From Agromyces agglutinans (GTDB lineage: Bacteria > Actinomycetota > Actinomycetes > Actinomycetales > Microbacteriaceae), in NCBI RefSeq assembly GCF_009647605.1, contig NZ_WJIF01000003.1:347988-411987 (forward strand): a DNA stretch of 64,000 nucleotides, written 5' to 3'. Under the pieces are notes generated by a model that was given only the letters and a program-made list of their open reading frames with translations, did no database searches and had not been told where the DNA came from. Below are positions 43,149-51,015 of this stretch, piece after piece. The position numbers and the translations under genes are program-made. Position 1 is the stretch's first letter. Each line of letters opens with the position of its first letter.

Positions 43149-44731
43149 CGACCGATCGGAGCGGCCGTCGCCTCGTCGTGATCGGCGGCGGCATCGCGGG
43201 TCTCGCCGCGGCCGGGCTCGCCGCCCGAGACGGACACCGGGTGACGCTGCTCGAGGCGCGCGACGAGCTCGGCGGGCGCGCCGGCCGGTGGGAGCACGCG
43301 GGCTTCCGCTTCGACACCGGCCCGTCGTGGTACCTGATGCCCGAGGTGTTCGACCACTTCTTCCGGCTCATGGGCAGCTCGGCCGCGCAGGAGCTCGACC
43401 TCGTGCGGCTGGAGCCCGCCTACCGGGTGTTCTTCGAGGGCGAGGAGGCCTCCGTCGACGTGCGGTCGGAACGCGAGGCATCCGTCGCCCTCTTCGAATC
43501 GCTGGAGCCGGGGGCGGGTGCGGCGCTCGAGCGCCACCTCGACTCCGCCGACGAGACGTACCGGCTGGCGATGTCGCACTTCCTGTACACCGACTTCGCG
43601 TCGCCGCGATCATTGCTCGTCGCGCCCGTGCTGCGCCGGCTGGGCCGCCTCGCCCGGCTGCTCGGCGAGCCGCTCGACCGCTTCGTCGCCCGGTCGTTCC
43701 GCGACCGGCGGCTGCGCCAGATCCTCGGCTACCCCGCCGTGTTCCTCGGCAGCTCGCCGAACGCGGCGCCGAGCATGTACCACCTGATGAGCCGATTCGA
43801 CCTCGCCGACGCGGTCTCGTACCCCATGGGCGGCTTCGGCGTGCTCATCGAGCGCGTCGCGCAGCTCGCGCGGCGGGCCGGCGTCGAGATCGTGACCGGC
43901 GCGGAGGTCACCGCGATCACGACCGAGGGGCGGCGAGCGACGGGCGTGCGGTACCGGTCGGCGCAGGGGTCCGAACACGACCTGCGGGCTGATGTCGTGG
44001 TCTCGGCGGCCGACCTGCATCACACCGAGCAGGATCTGCTGCCGCCTCGGCTGCGCGGCCGCTCCGAGGCGGCGTGGGACCGGCGCAATCCCGGCCCCGG
44101 CGCCGTGCTCGTGCTGCTGGGGGTGCGCGGACGCCTGCCAGAACTCACGCACCACAACCTGCTCTTCACGAGCGACTGGGACGAGAACTTCCGGCGGATC
44201 TTCGGCGCGAAGCCCGCGATCCCCGACCCCGCCTCGCTGTACGCGTGCATGCCGAGCGCCACCGATCCCTCGGTCGCGCCGCCCGGGTGCGAGAACCTGT
44301 TCCTGCTCGTGCCCGTGCCCGCCGACACGTCGATCGGCGCCGGCGGCGTCGACGGAGACGGCGACGTCCTCGTCGAACGGGTCGCCGACGCGGCGATCGG
44401 GCAGCTCTCGACGTGGGCGGGCATCCCCGACCTCGCCGACCGCATCGTCGTCCGCCGCACGATCGGCCCTGCCGACTTCGAGTCCTGGTTTCACGCGTGG
44501 CGCGGCGGCGCGCTGGGCCCCGCGCACACGCTGCGCCAGAGCGCGTTCCTGCGCGGGCGCACCTCGTCCCGTGAGGTCGACGGGCTCTACTTCGCGGGCG
44601 CGACGACCATCCCCGGCATCGGCCTGCCGATGTGCCTGATCAGTGCCGAGCTCGTCGCCAAGGCGCTGCGGGGCGACCGTTCGACCGGGCCGATGGGCGA
44701 ACCGCAGTCCGCCGAGGCGGTGTCCGCGTGA
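43145..44731 (+). CDS. crtI: Phytoene desaturase
   Basis: A 528-residue CrtI. The N-terminal FAD motif is VVIGGGIAGLAAAGLAARDGHRVTLLEARDELGGRAG (in parts); FDTGPSWYLMPEVFDHFF, YPMGGFGVLIERVAQLA and the C-terminal GLYFAGATTIPGIGLPMCLISAELVAK (in parts) are the CrtI-type signatures. It desaturates phytoene to lycopene, the substrate of CrtEb. It overlaps crtB and crtYe (GTGA). Confidence 0.95.
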   Translation: MTTDRSGRRLVVIGGGIAGLAAAGLAARDGHRVTLLEARDELGGRAGRWEHAGFRFDTGPSWYLMPEVFDHFFRLMGSSAAQELDLVRLEPAYRVFFEGEEASVDVRSEREASVALFESLEPGAGAALERHLDSADETYRLAMSHFLYTDFASPRSLLVAPVLRRLGRLARLLGEPLDRFVARSFRDRRLRQILGYPAVFLGSSPNAAPSMYHLMSRFDLADAVSYPMGGFGVLIERVAQLARRAGVEIVTGAEVTAITTEGRRATGVRYRSAQGSEHDLRADVVVSAADLHHTEQDLLPPRLRGRSEAAWDRRNPGPGAVLVLLGVRGRLPELTHHNLLFTSDWDENFRRIFGAKPAIPDPASLYACMPSATDPSVAPPGCENLFLLVPVPADTSIGAGGVDGDGDVLVERVADAAIGQLSTWAGIPDLADRIVVRRTIGPADFESWFHAWRGGALGPAHTLRQSAFLRGRTSSREVDGLYFAGATTIPGIGLPMCLISAELVAKALRGDRSTGPMGEPQSAEAVSA

Positions 44732-45120
44732 GCTTCGTGTACCTCGCCTCCCTGCTCGTCTCGATCGGCTGCATGGCGCTCATCGACCGGCGATTCCGCC
44801 TGTACTTCTGGGCGGCACCGGTGCGCGCGACGGTCGCGCTCGTCGCGGGCGTCGTCTTCCTGCTGGTGTGGGATGTCGCGGGCATCGCGTCGGGTATCTT
44901 CCTGCACACCCCCAACGCGATCTCGACGGGCCTCATGCTCGCACCGCATCTGCCGGTCGAGGAGATCGTCTTCCTGGCGTTCCTCTGCTACCTCGCGATG
45001 GTCGCGTACACGGGCGCGCTGCGGCTGCGCTCTGCCCGGGGGCGCGGGGCTGGGGCACGCGCGGCTCCGGGGCGGGCGGCTCGGGGGCGCACGGCTCGGC
45101 GGACGGAGGCAGCGCGGTGA
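44728..45120 (+). CDS. crtYe: C50 carotenoid cyclase subunit, CrtYe type
   Basis: A 130-residue small membrane protein of the heterodimeric lycopene/C50 cyclase family: three hydrophobic helices, DRRFRLYFW after the first, VWDVAGIASGIFLHTPNAISTGLML and LPVEEIVFLAFLCYLAMVAY with the conserved PxEE motif. An Arg/Ala-rich tail of ~25 residues follows. Together with CrtYf it cyclises the ends of the C50 chain. GTG start overlapping the crtI stop. Confidence 0.9.
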   Translation: MSFVYLASLLVSIGCMALIDRRFRLYFWAAPVRATVALVAGVVFLLVWDVAGIASGIFLHTPNAISTGLMLAPHLPVEEIVFLAFLCYLAMVAYTGALRLRSARGRGAGARAAPGRAARGRTARRTEAAR

Positions 45121-45512
45121 TGAGCTACCCGGCGCTGTGCGCGATCTTCCTCGCGATCGCCGTGATCGTCGCCGTGGCGTTCCGCCGATCGGCGCCGCGC
45201 GGTCATGTCGTCGCGCTCGTCGGCGCCGGGGTGGTGCTCGTCGTGCTCACCGCGGTGTTCGACTCGGTGATGATCGCCACGGGCCTGTTCGACTACGCCG
45301 ATGGGCTCATCTCGGGCCTTCGGATCTGGCTCGCGCCCCTCGAGGACTTCGCCTATCCCGTCGCAGCCCTGCTCGTGTGCTCCGCGGTGTGGAACGCCCT
45401 CGGCGGTGACGGCGACGGCGAGCGCAGCAGGCGGCTGCGCCGCGGCGAGTCGGTCGCCGCCCGCGCGACCACGCCGGCGGCTTCCGACGCAGCGAGCGGC
45501 GGTGACGCGTGA
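45120..45512 (+). CDS. crtYf: C50 carotenoid cyclase subunit, CrtYf type
   Basis: A 130-residue partner of the preceding protein: three helices, VFDSVMIATGLFDYADGLISGLRIWLAPLEDFAYPVAALLV (in parts) with the PLEDF motif matching the PxE(E/D) motif of the first subunit. Ring type (epsilon as in decaprenoxanthin, beta or gamma) cannot be read from sequence. The ATG shares a base with the crtYe stop (TGATG); a GTG one codon earlier is also possible. Confidence 0.9.
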   Translation: MSYPALCAIFLAIAVIVAVAFRRSAPRGHVVALVGAGVVLVVLTAVFDSVMIATGLFDYADGLISGLRIWLAPLEDFAYPVAALLVCSAVWNALGGDGDGERSRRLRRGESVAARATTPAASDAASGGDA

Positions 45513-46414
45513 CCGGCTCGGCGACGCGCCCCCGCGACCGCGCCCGTGGCGGGTTGCTGCGGGACCTCCTGATCGCCTCTCGTCCGGTCAGCTGGATCAA
45601 CACGGCGTTCCCGTTCGCCGCCGCGTACCTGCTCACCACTCGCGAGGTCGACGCGACGCTGGTGATCGGGACCCTATTCTTCCTCGTGCCCTACAACCTC
45701 GCCATGTACGGCATCAACGACGTGTTCGACTACGCCTCCGACGCGCGCAACCCGCGCAAGGGCGGCGCAGAGGGTGCGCTGCTCGGCCCGGCGAGGCATC
45801 GCGCGACGCTGATCGCCGCGGTCGTCGCATGCGTGCCCTTCGTGGTCTGGCTCGTGCTCGCGGGTGGGCCGGCATCCTGGGTGGTTCTCGCGGTGAGCCT
45901 GTTCGCCGTCGCGGCGTACTCCGTGCCCGGGCTGCGGTTCAAGGAGGTGCCGTTCCTCGACTCGGTCACCTCGAGCGTGCACTTCGTGTCGCCCGCGGTG
46001 TACGGGCTCGCGCTGGCCGGGGCATCCGTCACGCCGCAACTGGTCGCCCTGCTCGTCGCGTTCTTCGCCTGGGGCATCGCGAGCCACGCGTTCGGCGCCG
46101 TCCAAGACGTGGTGCCCGACCGCGAGGGCGGCATCGCGTCGATCGCGACGGTGCTCGGCGCCCGCCGCACCGTGCGGTTCGCGATCGCGATGTGGACCGT
46201 CGCCGGCGCACTGATGCTCACGACCGCGTGGCCCGGCCCGCTCGCCGCGGCCCTGGCCGTGCCCTACGTCGTCGCGGCCTGGCCGTTCCGCCGGATCTCC
46301 GACGTCGACTCGGGGCGCGCGAACGCGGGCTGGCGGAAGTTCCTCTGGATCAACTACGCGTGCGGCTTCGTCGTGACGATGCTGCTGATCTGGTACGCGG
46401 CGCTCGGCGCCTGA
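45509..46414 (+). CDS. crtEb: Lycopene elongase / UbiA prenyltransferase
   Basis: A 301-residue UbiA-family membrane protein. It has ASRPVSWINTAFPFAAAYLL at the start, the first Asp motif NLAMYGINDVFDYASDARNPRKGG, the second QDVVPDREGGIASIATVLG, and eight to nine helices. In this operon it should add C5 units to lycopene to give C45/C50 products such as flavuxanthin. GTG start overlapping crtYf; last gene of the operon. Confidence 0.93.
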   Translation: MTGSATRPRDRARGGLLRDLLIASRPVSWINTAFPFAAAYLLTTREVDATLVIGTLFFLVPYNLAMYGINDVFDYASDARNPRKGGAEGALLGPARHRATLIAAVVACVPFVVWLVLAGGPASWVVLAVSLFAVAAYSVPGLRFKEVPFLDSVTSSVHFVSPAVYGLALAGASVTPQLVALLVAFFAWGIASHAFGAVQDVVPDREGGIASIATVLGARRTVRFAIAMWTVAGALMLTTAWPGPLAAALAVPYVVAAWPFRRISDVDSGRANAGWRKFLWINYACGFVVTMLLIWYAALGA

Positions 46415-46652
46415 GTACGCGCGCTACCGCGTCAGCTCGGGACGCCCTTCGCCCGCGGCCCGGGCCGGGGGCCCGCCGTCCGTAGTTCAGGAAGTTCTCG
46501 GCGACACGCCGGGTGGGTCGGCCGACGCGCCGCGCCGGCGCGGATTCTTCCTGAGTCGCTGCGAGTCGCAGGGCATTCTCCGAGCAGCCGGCTGCCAGGT
46601 ATGGCGACGAGGAAGCGCGTGACGGCCGAGCGCCGCTGCGCCGAACCGTCGC

Positions 46653-46985
46653 TCAGGACTTCGTGACGTTGCGCACGACGAGCCACACGACGCCGCCGAC
46701 CGCGAGCGCGACGCCGACCGTCGCGGCGACCGCGGCGCCGGGCTGCTCCTCGGCGAACCGGCGCAGCTTCGCCTTGGTGCGCGCCGACGCGCGAGAGACC
46801 TGCTTCGGCACGTTGAGCTTGTCTTCGAGCCCGTTCAGCACGTCGACGAAGTCGGCTCGCGCCATCTCGACGTTGGCCCGGGCCTGCACGCGCGTGAGAT
46901 TGCGGTCGCGAGCCTTCTGCTCGCGCTTCGAGCTCGACACGACCTGAGCCGCCGCGCTGGGAGTGGTGCGATCAATAGCGGTCAT
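46653..46985 (-). CDS. DUF3618-family protein
   Basis: A 110-residue protein: a Lys/Arg-rich N-terminal half containing RNLTRVQARANVEMARADFVDVLNGLEDKLNVPKQ (in parts), then one membrane helix at the C-terminus (VGVALAVGGVVWLVVRN). This is the DUF3618 layout, typical of Actinobacteria and found next to Holin-X genes. The ATG has GAAGGGAG upstream and overlaps the end of the Holin-X gene by 14 bases. Function unknown, envelope-associated. Confidence 0.85.
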   Translation of the reverse strand: MTAIDRTTPSAAAQVVSSSKREQKARDRNLTRVQARANVEMARADFVDVLNGLEDKLNVPKQVSRASARTKAKLRRFAEEQPGAAVAATVGVALAVGGVVWLVVRNVTKS

Positions 46986-47376
46986 AGTCGCCCGCTCCCT
47001 TCAGGGCGTCGATGTCCTTGCGCAGGCTCTCGATCGATTCGAGCGGTTCGCTGCCGCGCTTGAAGTTCCGCACGGCGATGAAGACCAGCAGCGCGATGAT
47101 CAGGATCAGGATGCCCGAGACCGTGAGCGCCGCCGCCCACGCCGGCATGACCAGCGCGAGCGCGAGGATGGCGGTCGTGATGAGGGTGCCCAGGAGGAAC
47201 AGCGCCACGAACGCGGCACCGGCGAGGAGGCCGGCCCCGATGCCGAAGTGCTTGGCCTTGTAGCTGAGTTCGGCCTTGATCTGGTCGATCTCGGCGCGCA
47301 CCAGCGCCTGCACCCGGTCGGGCAGTTCGCCGATGAGCGTGAACAGCGAGCGTTCGTCGTTCGTCGGAAGCGGCAT
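46972..47376 (-). CDS. Actinobacterial Holin-X-family (phage holin-like) membrane protein
   Basis: A 134-residue protein of the PF07332-type family: an N-terminal amphipathic helix (TLIGELPDRVQALVRAEIDQIKAEL), two membrane helices and a charged tail. Despite the name these are chromosomal housekeeping proteins, and no phage genes are near. GAGGAG precedes the ATG. It sits in a three-gene unit with a YtxH-like and a DUF3618 gene. Confidence 0.88.
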   Translation of the reverse strand: MPLPTNDERSLFTLIGELPDRVQALVRAEIDQIKAELSYKAKHFGIGAGLLAGAAFVALFLLGTLITTAILALALVMPAWAAALTVSGILILIIALLVFIAVRNFKRGSEPLESIESLRKDIDALKGAGDYDRY

Positions 47377-47397
47377 GGTTTCGTCTCCTCGGCCGGC

Positions 47398-47841
47398 CTA
47401 GGAGCCGGTCGCCGGCTTGCTGGCGGGGGCCGCGCGCTTGGGCGCGGGCTTCGCAGCGCGGCTCGCGGTGTCGGCGGTCTCCTCGATCACGTCGTCGAGG
47501 GCGTCGGCCGCGGCATCGACCGCCGACTTCGCCGCCTTCGCGCTCTTGGAGACGCCCTGTCTGGCCGAGGCGGCGGCCTTGGAGACGTCGCTCTTCGTCG
47601 CGCCCGAGCCGCGAGTCGCGCTGCCGATGAGCTCCTTGGCCTTGTCGAGCACGACCTCGCCGACGTCGCCGACCCGCGTCTTGGCGAAGTCGGTGACCGT
47701 TTCGACGCCCTGCTGCACGGCGGGCTGGTTCCAGAGGCGCTCGGCGCCCCGCTTGATCTGCTCGTAGCGTTCGCGGCCCGCGCGCGTGCCGAGCACGTAC
47801 CCGACGCCGAGTCCGACGACGAAGAGGATCTTGCCCTTCAT
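47398..47841 (-). CDS. YtxH-like membrane protein
   Basis: A 147-residue protein: one N-terminal membrane helix (KILFVVGLGVGYVLGTRAGRERYEQI is the common actinobacterial YtxH-like start), then a long Ala/Lys/Ser-rich helical region ending in a Pro/Ala/Lys tail that may bind DNA or the cell wall. First gene of the YtxH/Holin-X/DUF3618 unit. Confidence 0.84.
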   Translation of the reverse strand: MKGKILFVVGLGVGYVLGTRAGRERYEQIKRGAERLWNQPAVQQGVETVTDFAKTRVGDVGEVVLDKAKELIGSATRGSGATKSDVSKAAASARQGVSKSAKAAKSAVDAAADALDDVIEETADTASRAAKPAPKRAAPASKPATGS

Positions 47842-47884
47842 GTCCACCCCATTCCGGCCGCCCGTGGCGAAGCGACGTGTTTCC

Positions 47885-47912
47885 AGCGTAGACCCCGGTC
47901 GCAGGCTCGCAA
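47885..47912 (-). promoter_or_regulatory. Possible promoter of the YtxH/Holin-X/DUF3618 unit
   Basis: On the minus strand TTGCGA (47907-47912) and TACGCT (47885-47890) are separated by 16 bases, 44 bases before the ATG at 47841. Confidence 0.4.
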
Positions 47913-47983
47913 GGGGGTTGCGCTCGCAATATGCCGTTGCGGATATGCGTCGGGGTCGCCGCGAGCGGGGGTTGAACCGTCGC

Positions 47984-49588
47984 TCAGCCGGCGCCGCCTC
48001 CGACCGGCACGGCCTGGTGGCGGATGCGGGCGGCCGCCTCGCGGGCGTGCGGCACCACCGACGCGAGTCCGGTGCCCGCGAGCCACGCGCCCGTGGCCTC
48101 GAGACCCGGAACCGCCTCGATCGCGGCCTCCACCGCACGCACGCGGTCGCGCTGCCCGAGTGCGGCGTGCGAAAGCGCGTCGCGCCACGCGGTGCGCCCG
48201 GCCGCGACGAGCATCGAGCGGTCGAGCGGCACGCCGGTCAGGGCGGCGGCGTCGGCGAGTGCGAGGTCGGCGACGCGGCCGTCGTCGAGCCCGTCGAGCG
48301 GGTTCGCGGCTCCGGCGCGGCCGTACGAGAGGCGCACGACCTGGTGCGGTGCGGTCGCCTCGGCGACCCACTCCCACTTCGCGCTCGAGTGCGTGAGCGC
48401 CTTCGCCGCGACCCCGGGTGTATCGGCGGCCACGAGCACGCCGGTTCCGCGCGGCGCGGCTGCGAGGGCCGGCGCGTCGAGCACGAGGGTCACCAGTTCG
48501 ACGGATGCCGCGTCGGGCCAGGCCGAGACATCCGCCCAGCCGTCGACCGCCGAGGCGAGCAGGGGCCGGGATGCCGCGGCCGGCGTCGCGACGATCGCGA
48601 AGCGCGCGTCGACGACGAGGTCGATGTCGGCAGCCTCGGCTTCAGCGTCGCTCGCGATCCGCGCCGTGGCCCGCCACGCCGGTGCGGCCTCGGCCGAGGC
48701 ATCCGTTGCGTCGTCGGTCGACGGGAGCGGCTCGAGGGCCGCGACGTCGGCCGAGGTGACGATCGTCGCCCCGAAGCGCGCGAGCTCGGCGATGAGCGCG
48801 TCGACGAGCCGGTGCATGCCGCCACGGATGCCCAGCACCGCGCTGCCCGCTCGGCGGGTCTCGACGAGCTCGCCGACACCCCCCGAGAGGGAGCCGGCGC
48901 GGGTCATCGCCTCGTTGAGCCCGGGCGCGACGACGTCGAGGTCGAGGTCCATGGGGTCGGCGGAGTACACGCCCGAGGAGATCGGCGTGACGAGCCGGTC
49001 GAGCACCTGCTGCCCCATGCGCGAGCGCACGAGCTCGCCGAGGCTGTGCGCTCGCCCGATCTTCAGGATGGGTCGCAGGCGATCGAGGTAGGCACGGATC
49101 GCCCCACCCCAGCCGATGATCGCGCGGACGTCCTCTCCGAGCGGGTTGGCGGGGATGCCGAGCATCCCGGTCTTCGGCAGCGGCGCGGCCCGCACGCCGC
49201 GGTCGGCGCCTCCGCTACCGCCGTCACCCGGCATCGCGAGCCAGGCACCCGCCGGGTTCGGGCTCACGACGTCGCCGTCGAGGCCGAGCTCGGCGAGCAG
49301 GGCGGCGACCGCGCCGCCGCGGGTCGCGAACGACTCGGCTCCCGAATCGAGCACGAGTCCGCCGAGCTCGATCCGGCCGACGCAGCCGCCGGGCGTCGCG
49401 CGACGTTCGAGCACGACCACCGAGAGGCCGATCCGTGCGCACTCGAGCGCGGCGACGAGGCCCGCTACGCCGCCGCCGATCACGACGACGTCGGCGGAGC
49501 GGCGCTCGGTCGCGTCGCCGGGGGTACTGGTCGCGTCGCCGGGGGTGCCGGTCGTGTCGCCGGCGGTGCCGGATGCCCCGCTGCTCAC
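47984..49588 (-). CDS. hemY: Coproporphyrinogen III oxidase (CgoX/HemY-type)
   Basis: A 534-residue flavoprotein of the protoporphyrinogen-oxidase fold. After a 30-residue repetitive lead it has ADVVVIGGGVAGLVAALECARIG and ERRATPGGCVGRIELGGLVLDSGAESF (in parts). LVTPISSGVYSADPMDLDLDVVAPGLNEA is typical of HemY. In organisms with HemQ the enzyme oxidises coproporphyrinogen III to coproporphyrin III. It starts on a GTG overlapping the hemE stop. The N-terminal lead, GDTTGTP-like repeats, is encoded by 21-bp units. The next heme gene, hemQ, lies 8.7 kb further on. Confidence 0.92.
   Translation of the reverse strand: MSSGASGTAGDTTGTPGDATSTPGDATERRSADVVVIGGGVAGLVAALECARIGLSVVVLERRATPGGCVGRIELGGLVLDSGAESFATRGGAVAALLAELGLDGDVVSPNPAGAWLAMPGDGGSGGADRGVRAAPLPKTGMLGIPANPLGEDVRAIIGWGGAIRAYLDRLRPILKIGRAHSLGELVRSRMGQQVLDRLVTPISSGVYSADPMDLDLDVVAPGLNEAMTRAGSLSGGVGELVETRRAGSAVLGIRGGMHRLVDALIAELARFGATIVTSADVAALEPLPSTDDATDASAEAAPAWRATARIASDAEAEAADIDLVVDARFAIVATPAAASRPLLASAVDGWADVSAWPDAASVELVTLVLDAPALAAAPRGTGVLVAADTPGVAAKALTHSSAKWEWVAEATAPHQVVRLSYGRAGAANPLDGLDDGRVADLALADAAALTGVPLDRSMLVAAGRTAWRDALSHAALGQRDRVRAVEAAIEAVPGLEATGAWLAGTGLASVVPHAREAAARIRHQAVPVGGGAG
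49509..49571 (-). repeat. 21-bp tandem repeat x3 in hemY
   Basis: Three consecutive 21-base units (49509-49529, 49530-49550, 49551-49571) encode three related 7-residue blocks (GDTTGTP, GDATSTP, then GDATERR across the end) in the HemY N-terminal lead. Units one and two differ by two bases. Confidence 0.93.
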
Positions 49589-50736
49589 GCGCCCGCCTCG
49601 TGCACGAGCTCGACGACGCGCGTCAACGCGGCCGGGTCGGTCGCCGGCGGCACGCCGTGTCCGAGGTTGAACACGTGCCCGGGCGCCGACCGGCCGCGGC
49701 GCAGGACGTCGCGCACGGCCTCGTCGAGCACGGGCTGCGGCGCCGCGAGCAGGGCCGGGTCGAGGTTGCCCTGGAGCGGCACCCCGTCGCCGACGCGCTG
49801 CGCCGCCACGTCGAGCGGCACGCGGTAGTCGACGCCGACCGCATCGGCGCCGACGCCCCGCATCGCGCCGAGCAGCTCGCCGGTGCCGACGCCGAAGTGC
49901 ACGACGGGCACGGAGCGGGTCGCGGCCGGGTCATCCGTGCGCTCGTACGCCAGGTCGCGCACGAAGCTGAGCGCACGCGCCGATGCCGGCGCGACGTGTC
50001 GCTCGTAGTCGGCGAGCGACAGCGCGCCCGCCCACGAGTCGAAGAGCTGCGCGGCCGAGGCGCCCGCGAGCACCTGGGTGCGCAGGAACCGGCCCGTGAG
50101 CTCGGCGGTCCAGTGCATGAGGGCGCTCCACGCGCCCGGGTCGGCGTGCATCAGCGTGCGGGCGGCGAGGTGGTCCTTCGAGGGGCCGCCCTCGGCGAGG
50201 TAGGCCGCGAGCGTGAACGGCGCACCCGCGAAGCCGATGAGCGGCGTCGCGCCCTCGGTGCGCCCGGCCGGGGCGATCGTCGCCAGCTCGGCGACCGTGC
50301 GCTGCACGGCCTCGGTGATCGGCGTCGCGGCGGCATCGAGCGACGCAGGGTCGATCGCGGTGAGCTCGGCGATGGCCGAGGCATCCGCGTACGCGCGCCC
50401 GAAGACCGGACCGCGGCCCGGTTGGATCTCGACGTCGACGCCGACCAGCTTGAGCGGCACGACGATGTCGCTGAAGAAGATGCCCGCGTCGACGCGGTGC
50501 CTGCGAACCGGCTGCAGGGTGATCTCGGACGCCATCGCCGGGTCGAGGCAGGCGTCGAGCATGCGCGTGCCGACGCGCAGGTCGCGGTACTCGGGCAGCG
50601 ACCGGCCCGCCTGGCGCATGAACCAGACCGGGGTCGTGTCGGAGCGTTCGCCCCGGTAGGCGCGGACGAGGCGCGATTCCGACGTGAGACCGGCGGCGAG
50701 CGGATGCTGCGGAGAGAGGATCACGCCCGACATCAT
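49585..50736 (-). CDS. hemE: Uroporphyrinogen decarboxylase
   Basis: A 383-residue HemE: TTPVWFMRQAGRSLPEYRDLRVG (the substrate-binding Arg-rich loop), ILFSDIV-like GIFFSDIVVPLKLVGVDVE with the catalytic Asp, FAGAPFTLAAYLAEGG, LFDSWAGALS, and FNLGHGVPPATDP at the end. It decarboxylates uroporphyrinogen III to coproporphyrinogen III. Two adjacent ATG codons at the start are both possible. It is co-transcribed with hemY. Confidence 0.97.
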   Translation of the reverse strand: MMSGVILSPQHPLAAGLTSESRLVRAYRGERSDTTPVWFMRQAGRSLPEYRDLRVGTRMLDACLDPAMASEITLQPVRRHRVDAGIFFSDIVVPLKLVGVDVEIQPGRGPVFGRAYADASAIAELTAIDPASLDAAATPITEAVQRTVAELATIAPAGRTEGATPLIGFAGAPFTLAAYLAEGGPSKDHLAARTLMHADPGAWSALMHWTAELTGRFLRTQVLAGASAAQLFDSWAGALSLADYERHVAPASARALSFVRDLAYERTDDPAATRSVPVVHFGVGTGELLGAMRGVGADAVGVDYRVPLDVAAQRVGDGVPLQGNLDPALLAAPQPVLDEAVRDVLRRGRSAPGHVFNLGHGVPPATDPAALTRVVELVHEAGA

Positions 50737-50951
50737 CCCGTATCGGCCTGAACGGACCCTCGAAGGCCGCCCCCGAACTGGGGGTGGGAATCCGCATTCC
50801 GCCGCCGCATCGGCTTGTTACGTTTGCATCGACCTGTCGACCCGCACCACCCCATGCACCCCCCGCGGCAGGCGAACCCGAATTCGGCATGCCCCATGCC
50901 GAGGCCACCCGAAGGCCGGCTCGACCGCGCGCCCGCGCGCGGTCGCTCGGA

Positions 50952-50980
50952 GTACGAACCGTCGATGCGGACGGTCGTAC
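50952..50980. promoter_or_regulatory. Leader hairpin upstream of the surface-protein gene
   Basis: GTACGA(A)CCGTC pairs with GACGGTCGTAC, an 11-bp stem with one bulged A and a 6-base loop, 36 bases before the start at 51016. It could be an operator or an mRNA stability or pausing element. A smaller stem (CGGCATG/CATGCCG) lies at 50885-50901. Confidence 0.5.
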
Positions 50981-51015
50981 CCCCTGCGACGAGCAGCCCT
51001 CCGACAAGGAGAAGC

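Noticed and set aside
46487-46554. 8-bp inverted repeat TCAGGAAG/CTTCCTGA in the 238-base gap after crtEb
   Set aside because: The 52-base spacer, lack of further pairing and absence of a promoter make a small RNA or terminator unconvincing; I see nothing else supportable in 46415-46652.
46972-47376. Holin-like gene as a sign of a prophage
   Set aside because: The protein belongs to the chromosomal actinobacterial Holin-X type, and no integrase, terminase, capsid or lysin gene is present.
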